Shown here: positions 12,607-23,771 of the stretch, piece by piece
How the letters are laid out: each line of letters opens with the position of its first letter
Numbering within the stretch: position 1 is the stretch's first letter
Source of the DNA: Dipteris shenzhenensis
Lineage: Eukaryota; Polypodiophyta; Polypodiopsida; Gleicheniales
Direction: 5' to 3' (one strand)
Assembly: GCA_047967505.1 (NCBI GenBank)
Contig: CM106538.1
Length of the DNA stretch: 64,000 nucleotides
The notes under the pieces: model-generated
What the model saw: the letters and a program-made list of their open reading frames with translations, nothing else
Databases searched by the model: none
Told to the model about the DNA's origin: nothing
Program-made: the position numbers and the translations under genes

Positions 12607-14229
12607 GCAGTGAAACATGAAACCCATTCTACTAGATTTTGCACATAAGATAAAAAATGGTATGTGGGATAAAATCTTGGTGGACGCACTTCTATCTGGG
12701 CATGACTCAAGAATTTACTTTAAAATACAAATAGCAGAGTCACATTTAAAGCACCCAAAAAGCAATGTCCCAAACACATGTCTTAATTTGACCTTACCTT
12801 GCCACACCCTACAACAATCTATTTCTAGGGGTGGACAAGAAGGAGAAGACTACTACTCTTCCTAAGGCATGTAGAGGCTATGAAAACCTATTTCTAGTGG
12901 TAGACAAGAAGGGAGAAGGATCACATGGGCTAGGACAACTCCACTTAGGCGACATCCCATCACCATTTGGAGTATGGTTTATAGACATCGTTGCATCATG
13001 GCAAAGAATGAGGAGCAAGTTATCAATCCCTAAAATAATTGCTTGAATGGAAAAGGGTGAGCCAAGGCATAGATAAGGTTTTATACATGCTGCAATGTAG
13101 TCATATTTTCAGGTTGTTTCCCAATGGTAGCAATTAGATGCTGAATACTCTCAGCCTGAAACGCTAGTAGATCGGCTTCTGTATATGATTCCATTTTGAA
13201 CTTGCTCCAAGAGAAGGCACAGATTTTGGCCTCCTATCGTCGATAGGTGATCGATGCAAGAAGAGACTATACCCTATCGGCATGGTGAAGCGATCAATAA
13301 TATTAACCTCAACATCATGGGCCTTTCTATTACATAGTCCTCCTCCCAAACCATGCCCATTATAGGCCTAACTAATAGAGGTGTGTCCCATATGTCAAGA
13401 TCCTTTCAATACTGCCGCTAGGTATTATTGTTTGCCATGTAAGCATTAATTTCTCTTGGCATACGTTGTGAACATGATGGTATGTAGAAGCAGTTGTGCT
13501 TGCCTTGGTAACATGTGCTACTTACAATGCACTGATGGCATGTTAACTGTATGACATTTTGAAAATTGGAGCAAATTAGAATCAGGACCCTTATTTACAA
13601 AATATATAGACTGGGCATTGATCCATGGATGAGTTGAACTTTTATACTTAAGCCATGGACCAATCGAGATTTTTGTAAGGGATGAATAAAAGGACCAATT
13701 AAACATGTCTTCCAATCCATTAAATAAATTAACAATCATGCAAACACACTTTTCCATCCATTGCTCTTAATAGGGTAGGATGTCCTACCAATGCCATGGT
13801 AAATAACTTGGTGCACCTCTTTTTCATATCTTATCATAATAACTATCCAATATCTCATTATGGATACTAGCCTTGTAGGACGGTGTAAAACAAAAATTTG
13901 ATATCTTTATTGTTGTGAGATAATTTACTTTATGTACATAGATGTATGTGAAATAAGATTACATAGGAGTTATCAAGTAGAGGTAGATATATTATAATAG
14001 ATTGAGAGGAATGGAGTGCATCATTGTAAATACAATGTATCTCGATTATAAATGCCTTGGTATGGGGTAAGAGTCAATTGCCATATATTATGTATATGAC
14101 TTATAAATACCTTGGTATCGGGTGGGATTTGATTTTCACAGATATTGTGGGGGTAATAGAAAATAGTAAGAATGAGCCATATAAAAAATTAGGCCTCATG
14201 TCTATGTGTGATGAATAACATAAAAGATA
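11750..14229. other. Unassigned sequence between LINE-2 and Copia-1
   Basis: 11750-12500 may be 5' LINE-2 leader sequence. A large TG/AG microsatellite follows, then 12610-14229 with short open stretches but no domain I recognise. Copia-1's missing 3' half and 3' LTR would be expected here, but I see no motif for integrase, RT or an LTR. Confidence 0.4.
12521..12604. repeat. (TG)15(AG)27 compound microsatellite
   Basis: A perfect TG run (12521-12550) switches directly to a perfect AG run (12551-12604). The Ser/Leu/Thr/His-rich open frames read through it are artefacts of the repeat. Confidence 0.97.
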
Positions 14230-15835
14230 CTATATGCCAAACATGTAAAAGAAACATGAAGGAGTTTGAACTTCAAAGGAGAATCCTTTAGAAGACTTGT
14301 GTTGAGCTAGAAGATTTTTCCTCATTAAATGTAGGAATTCATGTAGGTCCCAACTCACCTTGGCGCTTGTCCAATCATGTAGGCACCAAATCTTTTGGAT
14401 TTGTCTTTGATAGTGCATTCATCTCTGTTGAAGATGGCTCAGTAGTTATGTTGCGTCATTTGACCTATTGACAAGAGGTTCTTGCAGAGCTTTGGAATGT
14501 AGAGTACATCTTTCACCAATCCTTTCATACCAGTGAAATTGTTCATAGGGATAATGCCTGTCCCTTAAACTAGATTTTGTGTATTATCTGCTATGTAGAT
14601 GACATTCTTTTGACCATATAATGGTTTCAACTCTGTGAACCATTCCTGATGATTTGTCATGTGAGATGATGCATCACTATTGATGTACCAAGGATTCTGA
14701 TCTGCTTGGTTGACTTGATAGCTGAAATCCTCTTTTGAATTGCAATCAGTGTCTAGGTACACTGTCTAGGTACACTGTATCACTGTTTTGCATTCCTTGT
14801 TTGCATGAAACATATTCCCATGTTCAAATGTGACTAGAATCTCCACCACGATAATTTCCTCTATCATAGAAATTCCCTCGATTACTACTGGATTGACCGC
14901 CTTGGTTGTACTGCTTCTTGTGGCAATCTCTTTCATAGTGTCCAAACTTATGATAGTAGTTGCACTAGATGTTTGACACATTGGTGGATGCATTCCCTCA
15001 TCCTTGGAATCTTCCTTGATTGGAAAGAGGAAGCTGATGCTAATGTTGTTGAGGATGATGCTGATGCTGACTTTGCTGATGATGACCACTTTTCTGGATT
15101 GATCTACCTCTACCTCTACCTCTGCTTCTATCTAAAGCTGTGAATGCTTGATCATTAGAATAACCTTTGCATGCATGAATGGCTTGAGTCCTGAGTTCTT
15201 CACCAAGTAAGAATGACAGAAGTTCTTCCAGTGTCAAAATCTGCCATTGAATGGCAATACTCTGGACTAGATTCTCGTAACCCTCTCCTAGTCCATTTAG
15301 GATGACTTGAACCATTTCTCTTGGATTCATGGTCTCTCCTGCTACTGTAAGTTGATTGTTGTAGTCTTTGATCCAGAGTACATAAGCATGACCGGTTTTG
15401 CTGCTGTTGTGGTAACTCTGGTTTATTTGGTTTCTCAATGTGAGAATCCTGGAAGTGTTCTTGGACTCGTAGAGAGCTACGAACATATCCCATGCTTCTT
15501 TTGATGTCTTGACAGTATTTAGCTTTCCTAGCATCTTATCTTTCTTATCCCATTCTACCTGAGCTCGAGCAATGGTAGGATCTGCTACAGGTGTGGAAAC
15601 TATTTATGTAGTTGGAGATCTCGCTATAGATCTCGCTTGCTAGTGCTATTGTAACAATAGGTGGAGTAGAGCTACTACTGGCTGGATCATCCAATGGTCT
15701 AGGTGTAGATCCATCGACATACTCCCATTTGTCTTGAAGTACAAGAATGATCTCCATTTGGTATTTCCATGTGCCATAATTGGAGTTGTCTAGCTTAGTA
15801 GATGCCTCTAGATTGAGGTTGCTAGTCATAGACAT
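14230..15835 (-). mobile_element. Copia-1 gag and protease region, broken
   Basis: Ty1/Copia polyprotein N-terminal half. A minus-strand ATG at 15835 opens MSMTSNLNLEASTKLDNSNY, the usual start of a UBN2-type Gag (TWKYQMEIIL, WEYVDG). A frameshifted continuation at 15040-15534 carries SKEAWDMFVALYES through LTLEELLSFLLGEELR and an R/G plus Q/H-rich tail. The CCHC knuckle at 14923-14964 reads C-N-Y-Y-H-K-F-G-H-Y-E-R-D-C, with the second Cys replaced by Tyr. The protease (14565-14762) reads WYINSDASSHMT where DSGASSHMT is expected. A GAG-pre-integrase-like stretch follows to 14230. Integrase, RT and RNase H are absent. The frameshifts plus the knuckle and protease mutations make it non-autonomous. 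Confidence 0.85.
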
Positions 15836-17979
15836 GGTGCAAAAAATGCAAAGTGTTGTGAAAATCACTATCTGAATCAAGTGCAAAATAATGACTAGGG
15901 TAAGCACAACTGCCACATCATCACTGCATGTGACTCACAGTGCCACATCATCACTGTGCATTTTCACTCTTTTTTGCCCCTCCACTTAGATCAAGCTGTA
16001 TCTCTTGATCCAGGAGGAATTTGAGGGTGCTACAAAAAGGTGAAATGATCAATTTTTCATGCTCTACGTGCTCATAACATTATGTGCACATTTTGGTGCA
16101 AGAATCACTCACTTTTGAGCCTCATCGACAAATTTACTTCCTACATGCACATCAGCCTCTACATCGATGTATATGACACAGCACATAAAAAGAACCAAAG
16201 AAAAGAAATTATTTGTTGTTCTTTCATCAATTAATGGTTGGTATAGATTTGGATCATAGTAGACTAGATCACCATAGAGGGGACGCTTTGAATTTCCCCA
16301 AGTTGCCAATCTAAGCCATGCTCGAAATTCCCAACTAGTACCTACTTGGAGTCAGTCCCACAAGAGGTGTGCTAGTGAAGCACTATGGTGATGTGGCAAT
16401 CAGGTGCACATGCTGTGAGAAGACTATGCCTGTGGAGAGGTTATTGTGCCTATAGGGGCCAGTGCCACATGGTAGTGATGATGTGGCAATAGTTGACTGG
16501 ATTACTGGCTAGACTGATGAGGTGGCAAGCTAGTGATGTGGCATGATAAGGTGACACATGGATGCTTATGTGGCACCTATGGATAAGGGTGCCACATGTC
16601 ATAATTTTGACCACACCTTAATCAAGAGTTAACTTGATCGAGGGTTGGCTTGACCAACCCTATCCACTTCTTGACTAGGGTTAGGTTGACCAACCCTATC
16701 CACTTCTTAACTAGGGTTAGGTTGACTGGTTGACTGCCATGTGGCCAACTATGGACCAACCCTGTCTTGCCTTAACTGCACCCCTGGGTGTTGCTTATGG
16801 AGAACCACGTGGCCTTATCTACCATGTGGAGGTTTCTCTCTCAAAGAGAGCTTTTGCAGGTCGATGGTGGTCATGGCTTGTGATGCGAGCCCATTGGCTT
16901 GTGGTGGCGACTTGTTTGGAGGTTGTTGCAAGCTTTGGACTACGTGACGGTCGGGGCTCGATGGAGAGCGACAGACATTTTGGGCATGTAGTTGATGCTT
17001 CTTTAATAGACGGGATGGCGATGGCTAGAGGCTTGAGTAGTGAGTAGTGGGGCAGTAGTGGGGCATCGTTGATAGAGGTTGCTGCATCATTGGAGTGTTG
17101 TCGTCAATGGAGACCCATACAAAAGTACAATAGGTGAAACATTGAGGTTGCACTCTGGAGCTAGTCGGTGCTATTGCTTGTGGGTACCTGACAGGGGAGC
17201 TTGAGCTACAAAGAAGGCGTGGCTTGCTGGATAGAGTTGCTAGGTAGTCGTCGAGGCATCTTGGGCTTGCTTATAGTGTAGGCAAGGCTTGGAGTGGAGG
17301 AGCTTTGACTTTGCATGCAGCACGTTGTAGGACCCGCCTTGATGCTCGTTTTCCAAAATGACCAATCCCCGTGCTTTCTTTGATATCAACAACCCGTGAT
17401 CTTTGTAGGGCTACTCAGCAGAGTCTAGGAGCTCACTTGTAGAGAGTTGTTGTAGATGCATTGCCATGCCCGAGACCAAGAGCGCATGCAAGGCTTTGTC
17501 TGTGAGTCAATAGAGGACGATCATGTTGGAGGCTGGCCGAGAGACTTTGGTGGAGGCTGTTGGAGGCTATAGCCTTTCTCTCCCTCTCAAAGCCAATGGA
17601 GCATAGTCCCCCTTAAAGAGACCCTCTCCTCCCTAAGAGAGTACTATCTCTGTTCTTGCAGATCTCTCAAACTCATGAACCTCTCAAGTTCACTAAAGAA
17701 AAAACTCTCTATCTCTCAGGGATTAAGAACACTCATAGACTCTCTTTCTTACAAGCTCTCTCTCTCTCACACATGAATGGAAATATTGCAAAGAAAAATT
17801 AATCGAATGGAAGGAGATTAATGGAAATCTCTCAAACTCTCATCGACGGAATTCTCTCTATCACTCAATGGAATTTTTATCTCACGGAAGAGAAAACTCG
17901 ATCTCTTAATCTCCCACACTATCACACTCTCTCATACTCTCACATACGAATCACAATGCTTCAGCGAAAGACAAAAGGA
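15836..17979 (-). other. Long putative 5' leader of Copia-1
   Basis: About 2.1 kb lies between the candidate primer-binding site and the gag ATG. It has no recognised coding region, although an open frame at 16730-17047 (+) exists without a known domain. It contains a 36-bp tandem duplication (16650-16721), several scattered GATGTGGCA/GCCACAT words (16380-16610) and a pyrimidine-rich stretch (17570-17770). A leader this long is unusual for Copia, so part may be inserted sequence. Confidence 0.35.
16650..16721. repeat. 36-bp tandem duplication
   Basis: Two adjacent 36-bp units each contain TTGACCAACCCTATCCACTT followed by CTAGGGTTAGG. They differ by about one base. Confidence 0.9.
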
Positions 17980-17991
17980 GCTCTGATACCA
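17980..17991 (-). promoter_or_regulatory. Candidate Copia primer-binding site
   Basis: On the minus strand the twelve bases TGGTATCAGAGC match the canonical complement of initiator tRNA-Met used to prime Ty1/Copia reverse transcription. It directly follows a CA dinucleotide that would end the 5' LTR, the expected arrangement. Confidence 0.7.
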
Positions 17992-18249
17992 TGACAAAAT
18001 ATGAAGAGGGGAGAGGAGAAGAATATAGATAAGGAGAGAGGGGATAGCTAGAGAGCACACCACAAATGACTAATTGTACACTAGATTTAGTTGAAATGGT
18101 AGAATATATACAAACCCATTTAGGATTAGGGTTAGGGCATCTAACCCTTTCCTTTATAGCACTTTATTTGGGTTAGTGCTATGCCCATATGATCACTTGA
18201 TGGTGCTATGCACATATGATCACATGATGTTGAGTGTGATCTCTCAACA
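17992..18249 (-). mobile_element. Candidate Copia LTR
   Basis: A 258-bp segment abuts the primer-binding site. On the minus strand it begins TGTTGAGAG and ends TTTTGTCA, so it has the TG...CA ends of an LTR. A TATATATTC element at about 18104-18111 on the minus strand could be its promoter. No second LTR copy was found in the window, so the outer boundary is provisional. Confidence 0.45.
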
Positions 18250-19089
18250 TATGCTACCTACTTGCCAAATTGAGATCTCTATGAGATAATTGTTGCCCCC
18301 TCAATTATCTGTCATTGAGAAGGTGAGAGATTTTGTAGCTCTCCTTTGACCTCGAATGAAGCCAAAACCATATTGTTCAATAGTCCTCTATCTTATGAAT
18401 GATGCATCCCTCATTGCTTAATGAAAAGAAGTAGAGAGCAAATATGAAATATGTGTGCACCACTGCAGTTTGAATACCCCTAACTTCATGTCTACAACAT
18501 ATTAAACCAAGGGCCAACTCTCAAAACAAAAAGCAATTGGGGATCTTCACCATGTTGAGAGGGTATTCCATGTGGCATATGGCCTCCAAGACATCTTGTT
18601 TGATTCTTACATGGTTGTGTGATTTTAAAAGCAAGTGCATGTGAATGGGACCCTCTGTAGCATTCGATAGGCATGGTACTAGAGGTTGGGGGGTTGAGGC
18701 ATTGTAACATAAAAGGGAGTGTAGGAAAGATCTGTGATTCATCTGATCATGAGTTTATGATGAAGCCACTACATGCCATTTTATAACCCAGCTAATCCTT
18801 CCTCTTAATACCTTAGTTGCAGTCTTAGGATGGCACCCTCCTAGACATTGCCTCTAGGTTAGATCCTTGTGCCCCTATATCCTCTTTGAAATTACTAGTG
18901 TAAGAGCTTGGCCAATTTCTCTACTTTTATTTTCTCCTTAAGCTCGATAGCCATTTGTAAGACATCAATCTCTCCCACAAGTAAAATTTATAGCTCCATT
19001 AGTTGACTCTCCACATCTTGTGGAAGGTGGTCCTTAACTTCCAAGTCTTTTGATCAACAACTACTTAGAACCTTGCTTGAATTAGTAGG
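18250..19089. other. No recognised gene
   Basis: Short minus-strand open stretches (18492-18742) have no recognisable motif. Toward 19.0 kb the minus strand begins to read as decayed Gypsy pol linker downstream of the protease scrap at 19090-19245. Confidence 0.4.
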
Positions 19090-19245
19090 AATTTGAACTT
19101 CGTTGACCTCCATCTTACCAACCATCAAATCAAACTCCCAATCATGCATGACCTTGGCACTCTTAAGCCATGGTCTACCAAATAGGATAGGATAGGCATT
19201 TCTTCCATAGGAACAACCAACAATGTAACATCTAATTCAAGAAAT
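19090..19245 (-). mobile_element. Gypsy retropepsin C-terminal scrap
   Basis: After one frameshift the minus strand reads ILFGRPWLKSAKVMHDWEF, then DLMVGKMEVNEVQIP. This is the conserved LLGRPWL...HDW end of a Ty3/Gypsy retropepsin. No flanking LTR, gag or RT was recognised, so this is an isolated fragment. Confidence 0.7.
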
Positions 19246-19926
19246 GTAATCTCAAAAAGAGAACTCTAGGGCAGTCTTTGAAAGATTCCCTCTTTTTCAT
19301 GTGAATTTTACATTTATTTGAAAAAGATAGCCTTTTTGTGTGACGGTTTTTGAAAAAATACATAAAAACCATGCTTTTATGAAATTTTGCCGACAGTTTT
19401 TTTGGAAAACGGGCACAAAAACCCACACTTGGAATACCACAATTGCAAAAAATACATTAATTTTTTTAAACCAATACAATAAGGGCCTATGCATCCAATG
19501 CACATAAAAGGACCATGGCATAACACATTTTAAAATCCTAAAAAGGTACAAATCACATTGTTGCACAAACATACATGCCACTAATCCTACAAAGAACAGT
19601 ACTCATCCTCTGATCCTACACCTTCAAATGCACTAGAGCCTAAGCTTTGTGCAATAGAAGTTGAAGATCCTTCCTCCTCTAGGCTATCCACCACTAGAAC
19701 ATTCTCCGAGTTTTGTAGGGGTATCATGTTGAACAAACAAAATTTTGGAGAAATCTATGTCTTTGGAAAGCCCACATCGGAGGATTCTTCCACTAGGATC
19801 CAGAAGATAAGGGTGGAAAAGAAAGGCACCAAGGAACCAAAGAAAAGTGCTAAGGATCTAAGTCTTGAGGTGCAATAGCTTCAACAGATTTATGATGTTC
19901 CTGCTCCGTTTGATGAAGGTTCGTTT
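19246..19926. other. Upstream region of the ParB-like pseudogene
   Basis: An AT-rich stretch with A/T runs and no clear promoter. From about 19700 the plus strand becomes more coding-like (Lys/Ser-rich) but is interrupted by stops. It may include a lost first exon. Confidence 0.35.
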
Positions 19927-22160
19927 TTGCAAATTCAAAAATTATGGGACATAGCGGAAGTACACAATAACATTGATTCAAAATGGACCATCAAAGTTGA
20001 CACTAATATGGAAGAGATGACTTTGTTGCTTCCAAAGACACTTCCCACTGGTAGATCAATTTTTAAGCCAATAATAAAGATTAAAGATATCGTAAGAAGT
20101 GAGTCCAACAAGGAATGTGTTGAAATTCTTGGGATTGATAACAATAAGAAACCTATTGTTTGTATTGTTATGGAAGAGAAGTTCTTTTTGAAAGTTGTTA
20201 CTCCGATCACTGGAGTAGAACAATTAAAACAAATCAAAGAGGAAGGGAAGGTTAGTTACTGTCCATAAGCAATTTCTAATTTTCTATGTTTATGTAATTT
20301 CTTTTGAATACTATGAGGGATTCAATTTTGTTTTGTGTGACCAGGATCTTATTTATCACTTGACAAATCAAATTGTGGAGGTTCATCAAATAATCGAGGA
20401 GATGGAGGTATCAACTTCCAATAGTGATTCTGAGGAGCATATAGAGGAGGGTTATGAGGAAGATACCACAACATCACCAATCAAACCAAGAGGTTCTTAA
20501 AAGTCAAAAGGAAAGGGATCTTCCCGTGTGAAGCTGAAAATTTTGGCTCTAATACACAAGGATCAAGAACTCCCACAGTTCACATGGATTGAGAGCACCT
20601 TCTCTTTTAGGCCATCATGGATTGAGTGCACAACCCCCAAGTGGGCATGGTTTGAGTGCCCCCCCAAGTGGGCATTGTTTGAGCGCATTGCTCCCAAAAA
20701 AATGACCTCTATTGGTGGTTGCAAGTGCATTTCCTCTTGAGTCTTATGAGGATGTTGTCGAGGAGACTCCATTTATTGCACAAGGGACAAAACGGAGTAA
20801 ACCAAGATCAAAGGCTCCAAGGAGAGTACATCCATTGGATATCATTGAAATCCCAACCAGTGGTGAGCTGCAAGTACCAAGAGCTGACATTGGAGATGGC
20901 ACCTCAGATACACAAAAAAATAGAGTCCAAGCAAAGGTACAAAGAAATAACCTTGTGGATCGATAGACTTTCTTCTTACACATTCATCATGTTATCAGAC
21001 CTCCTATTGATCCTAGGACTAGCCTTCGGCCATTTGAGGTGCAAAAAATTCATCCTTTCCATATTGAGAATTTGAAGTCACGAATGAAGGACAATCCCCA
21101 TGCACAAGTTGGGAACTACATTGTGCTTGTGGATCCAAAAGATTGTCTAGACAAGGCATCTTTTGATCGTCGGAAAGCAAATGATTATGACTACTTTGTT
21201 CTTAAGGGTTCTCATTCAGCAGAGGCAAAAAGGCAAGTGAATATTGAGTTTCTGCACAACTCTCATTACAAGACATGTAATTCTACAGTTTATGGTAGTT
21301 TGACTAGCTTGATTCGGAGGCAAACTTACTGGCTTTTGATCTCACAATACTGATGACAATGAGTATAGAAAGTCCATGTCTTGGATAGAATGGGTTCATT
21401 TCTATCACAATGAGTTCGTTATGAAACTCAATGAGGATTGTTATTTGATCACTCCAGAGTTTCGCTTGTCTTTGTTGAATGAGACTGGGATTTTTGCAAA
21501 CAATTAAAGATCCATCAAGGCCAAGTGACAGCTTCAGATCATGTGATGGGATGTTTCAAATTGAATTTCATAGTGGGGGAGACGTTTGGGATTTGATAAA
21601 TGCAATTTTTTCAAAGTGGGAGAATTTTGAAATCAAAGGGCAGAAAAAACTCATACCTAAAGGAGTCAAGAAAGAAACCCAGACCTTGAAGGCATTACCT
21701 GAAGAAATTCGAGCCACAGCATGGAAGAGCATGCAGGGAATTAAAGATGAGAGTCTAATTAAGTCTGTACTTGGCAGAGTGGTGTCTGGGATCTCTCTTT
21801 GGATGAAATGGGCAAAGAATTTGATGAGTAAGTAAACTTCTCTCCTTTGCATCATGTCTCTCCTTGATTTTACATCAAATAATGTTTCAATAGACTTTGT
21901 TTCAATTGTAAAAATGAGAAGAATTTTACATGTGTTTTCAATGCAGGCATAAAATATATATGAGAATGCAGGAAGCAATGATCCGGCAATTGAACATGCC
22001 GGATTGGGATGCTATTCAAAAGGAGTATCCAGAGAGCAGTAGGATGGAGAGCTTGGCTCCATATTTCAATGTATTCAAAAGCATGATATCTCAGATTTGG
22101 TATACATATTCTAATGGAAAATTTCTTTCAAATTGTAGATTTGAATGTTTAAAATATTGA
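19927..22160 (+). pseudogene. Broken gene for a ParB/sulfiredoxin-like protein of unknown function
   Basis: Exon-like blocks are separated by introns at 20251-20344 (GTTAGT...CCAG, phase 0) and 21828-21946 (GTAAGT...GCAG). In order they hold an N-terminal segment (IQKLWDIAEVHNNIDSKW), an acidic linker, a Trp-rich imperfect repeat (WIECT, WAWFECPPKWALFE), then the core at 20967-21353. The core has PFEVQKIHPFHIENLKSRM, GNYIVLVDP, YDYFVLKGSHSAEAKRQV and, after a one-base slip, DHNTDDNEYRKSM. The Gly-Ser-His-Ser plus DHN layout recalls ParB/sulfiredoxin-fold nuclease-like domains seen in uncharacterised plant proteins. A C-terminal helical region (21479-22130) follows. In-frame stops (TAA after SPIKPRGS, TAG at 20964) and at least three frameshifts make this a pseudogene. 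The true start is not visible and the function of the family is unknown. Confidence 0.6.
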
Positions 22161-22267
22161 GCTGTTATTTCGACAACAACCTTTAGAAAAGAGGCACAAA
22201 GGGATCTAAGAGTAGTATGATGCCTGCAAGCTTTAAGCAATTGATTGATTGGGTTGTAAAAGAGGGG

Positions 22268-22580
22268 TGTTTATGACACCTATCTTTCCAATTAAAGTTA
22301 AGCTGGTCCTTCCCATGTTTTCTTGTTGGATGGTGGTAGGTATGCATACTCTCCTCTTCAACAAAAGAGATGCTTATCAAGACTTTACCAAGCTCTAATT
22401 TTTTTTGCAAAAACATTATTCGCATTTCTTATCAAAGCTCTTATATACTTTTAATGCAATTTCATTGGTGCTTTACCTACATAAACTCTTTCTTAATTTT
22501 ATAATGTTCTCTTTCTATCCTTTACCCTGACTCTTTTGTCTTTTCACTATGCAAAAAGGGTTGTTGTCTTGTCTTCCACA
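22268..22580 (+). repeat. Duplicated 313-bp unit, copy 1 (LTR-like start)
   Basis: It starts TGTTTATGACAC immediately after a purine run (AAAAGAGGGG) that resembles a polypurine tract, and ends around GTTGTCTTGTCTTCC. It matches the unit at 23457-23771 along its whole length at high identity. PPT followed by TG is how a 3' LTR begins, but no CA-ended boundary or pol gene was found. Confidence 0.6.
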
Positions 22581-23137
22581 CACATGTCCTTTCCCTTGCA
22601 ACTCTAGATGGGTGCACATAGTACACTTAAGTCATTAAAGCCTTTTTTGGCTTCTTGACTCCTTTCTCTAACTTGTGTCATGCTTTCCTTTTAGAATTTT
22701 TCATGGGATGTTTTGCTCCAATTAGAAGCTCTCAACAATCCTCTTCCGGCTCTTTCTCCCTCATCCCAAGCATCTTTGGATGGTTGCACTTATTACATTT
22801 AAGTCACTTCATTGCTCGCCAAGCAATTTTGTCTTTCTTTTGGTTTTTTATTCTTTCTAAGAAGTCTTCCACCCCAAAAAATTCCCAAATTAGCCCCTCC
22901 ATCCTTGTTATGGCTATCATATACACTATTTTTTCCACTGGTTACTTGCAAAACCAATAGCCCCCATTTCTCCAAAATCACATGTCTTACTCAAGCACTT
23001 CTCTTACTCTTTTTCCATTGCTTATTTGACACTTCTAAAACATTACCTAGTCCTTTTTGGGTAGATAGTAGGTCATCACACTCGGTGATAACCTGCTGTC
23101 TCACCTGGTGTGTTGTATCCTACTAGGGCAAAGGTGG

Positions 23138-23139
<2 letters not shown>

Positions 23140-23210
<71 letters not shown>
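23140..23210. repeat. (CA)35 microsatellite
   Basis: Essentially perfect CA run between the two 313-bp units. A (TC)20 run follows at 23365-23405. Confidence 0.97.
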
Positions 23211-23212
<2 letters not shown>

Positions 23213-23358
23213 AACACACTTACTATTCTCCTTTTTCTTTTGCATACATTTGATTTCTTAATTTTTCCTTTTCTTATTTTTTCTAATTCCTTTTCCTTCT
23301 ATCTTACAAATACTCCCTAGTTTTTCTTGATTCCTCCTAATTTTTTTTAAATTTCTTT

Positions 23359-23409
<51 letters not shown>

Positions 23410-23456
23410 TGTGTTTAAGCTACTATTTTATTGTGACCTTGATAACAAGGGAGGGG

Positions 23457-23771
23457 TGTTTATGACACTTGTCTTCCCAATTAAAGTTAAGCTACTTCTT
23501 ACCATGTTTTCTTGTTGGATGGTGGCAGGTATGCAGACTCTCCTCTTTAATAAAAGAGATGCTTATCTGGATTTCACCAAGCTCTTTTTAAATGTTTTTT
23601 GCAAAAACATTATTGTCATTATCAAAGCTCTTATATACTTTTTATGCAATTTTGTAGGTGCTTTACCTACATACTCAAACTCTTCCTTAATTCTATAATG
23701 TTTTCTTTCTATCCTTTACCCTGACTCTTTTGTCTTTTCACTATGCAAAAGGGGTTGTTGTCTTGTCTTCC
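23457..23771 (+). repeat. Duplicated 315-bp unit, copy 2
   Basis: Same sequence as 22268-22580, again preceded by a purine run (AAGGGAGGGG) and again beginning TGTTTATGACAC. The copies are 1189 bp apart in direct orientation and differ by small substitutions and indels. Each is followed by CA-rich microsatellite DNA. Confidence 0.6.

Noticed and set aside
16730-17047. Plus-strand 105-codon open stretch as a small gene
   Set aside because: It lies in the putative Copia-1 leader, opposite the element's strand, and has no recognisable motif.
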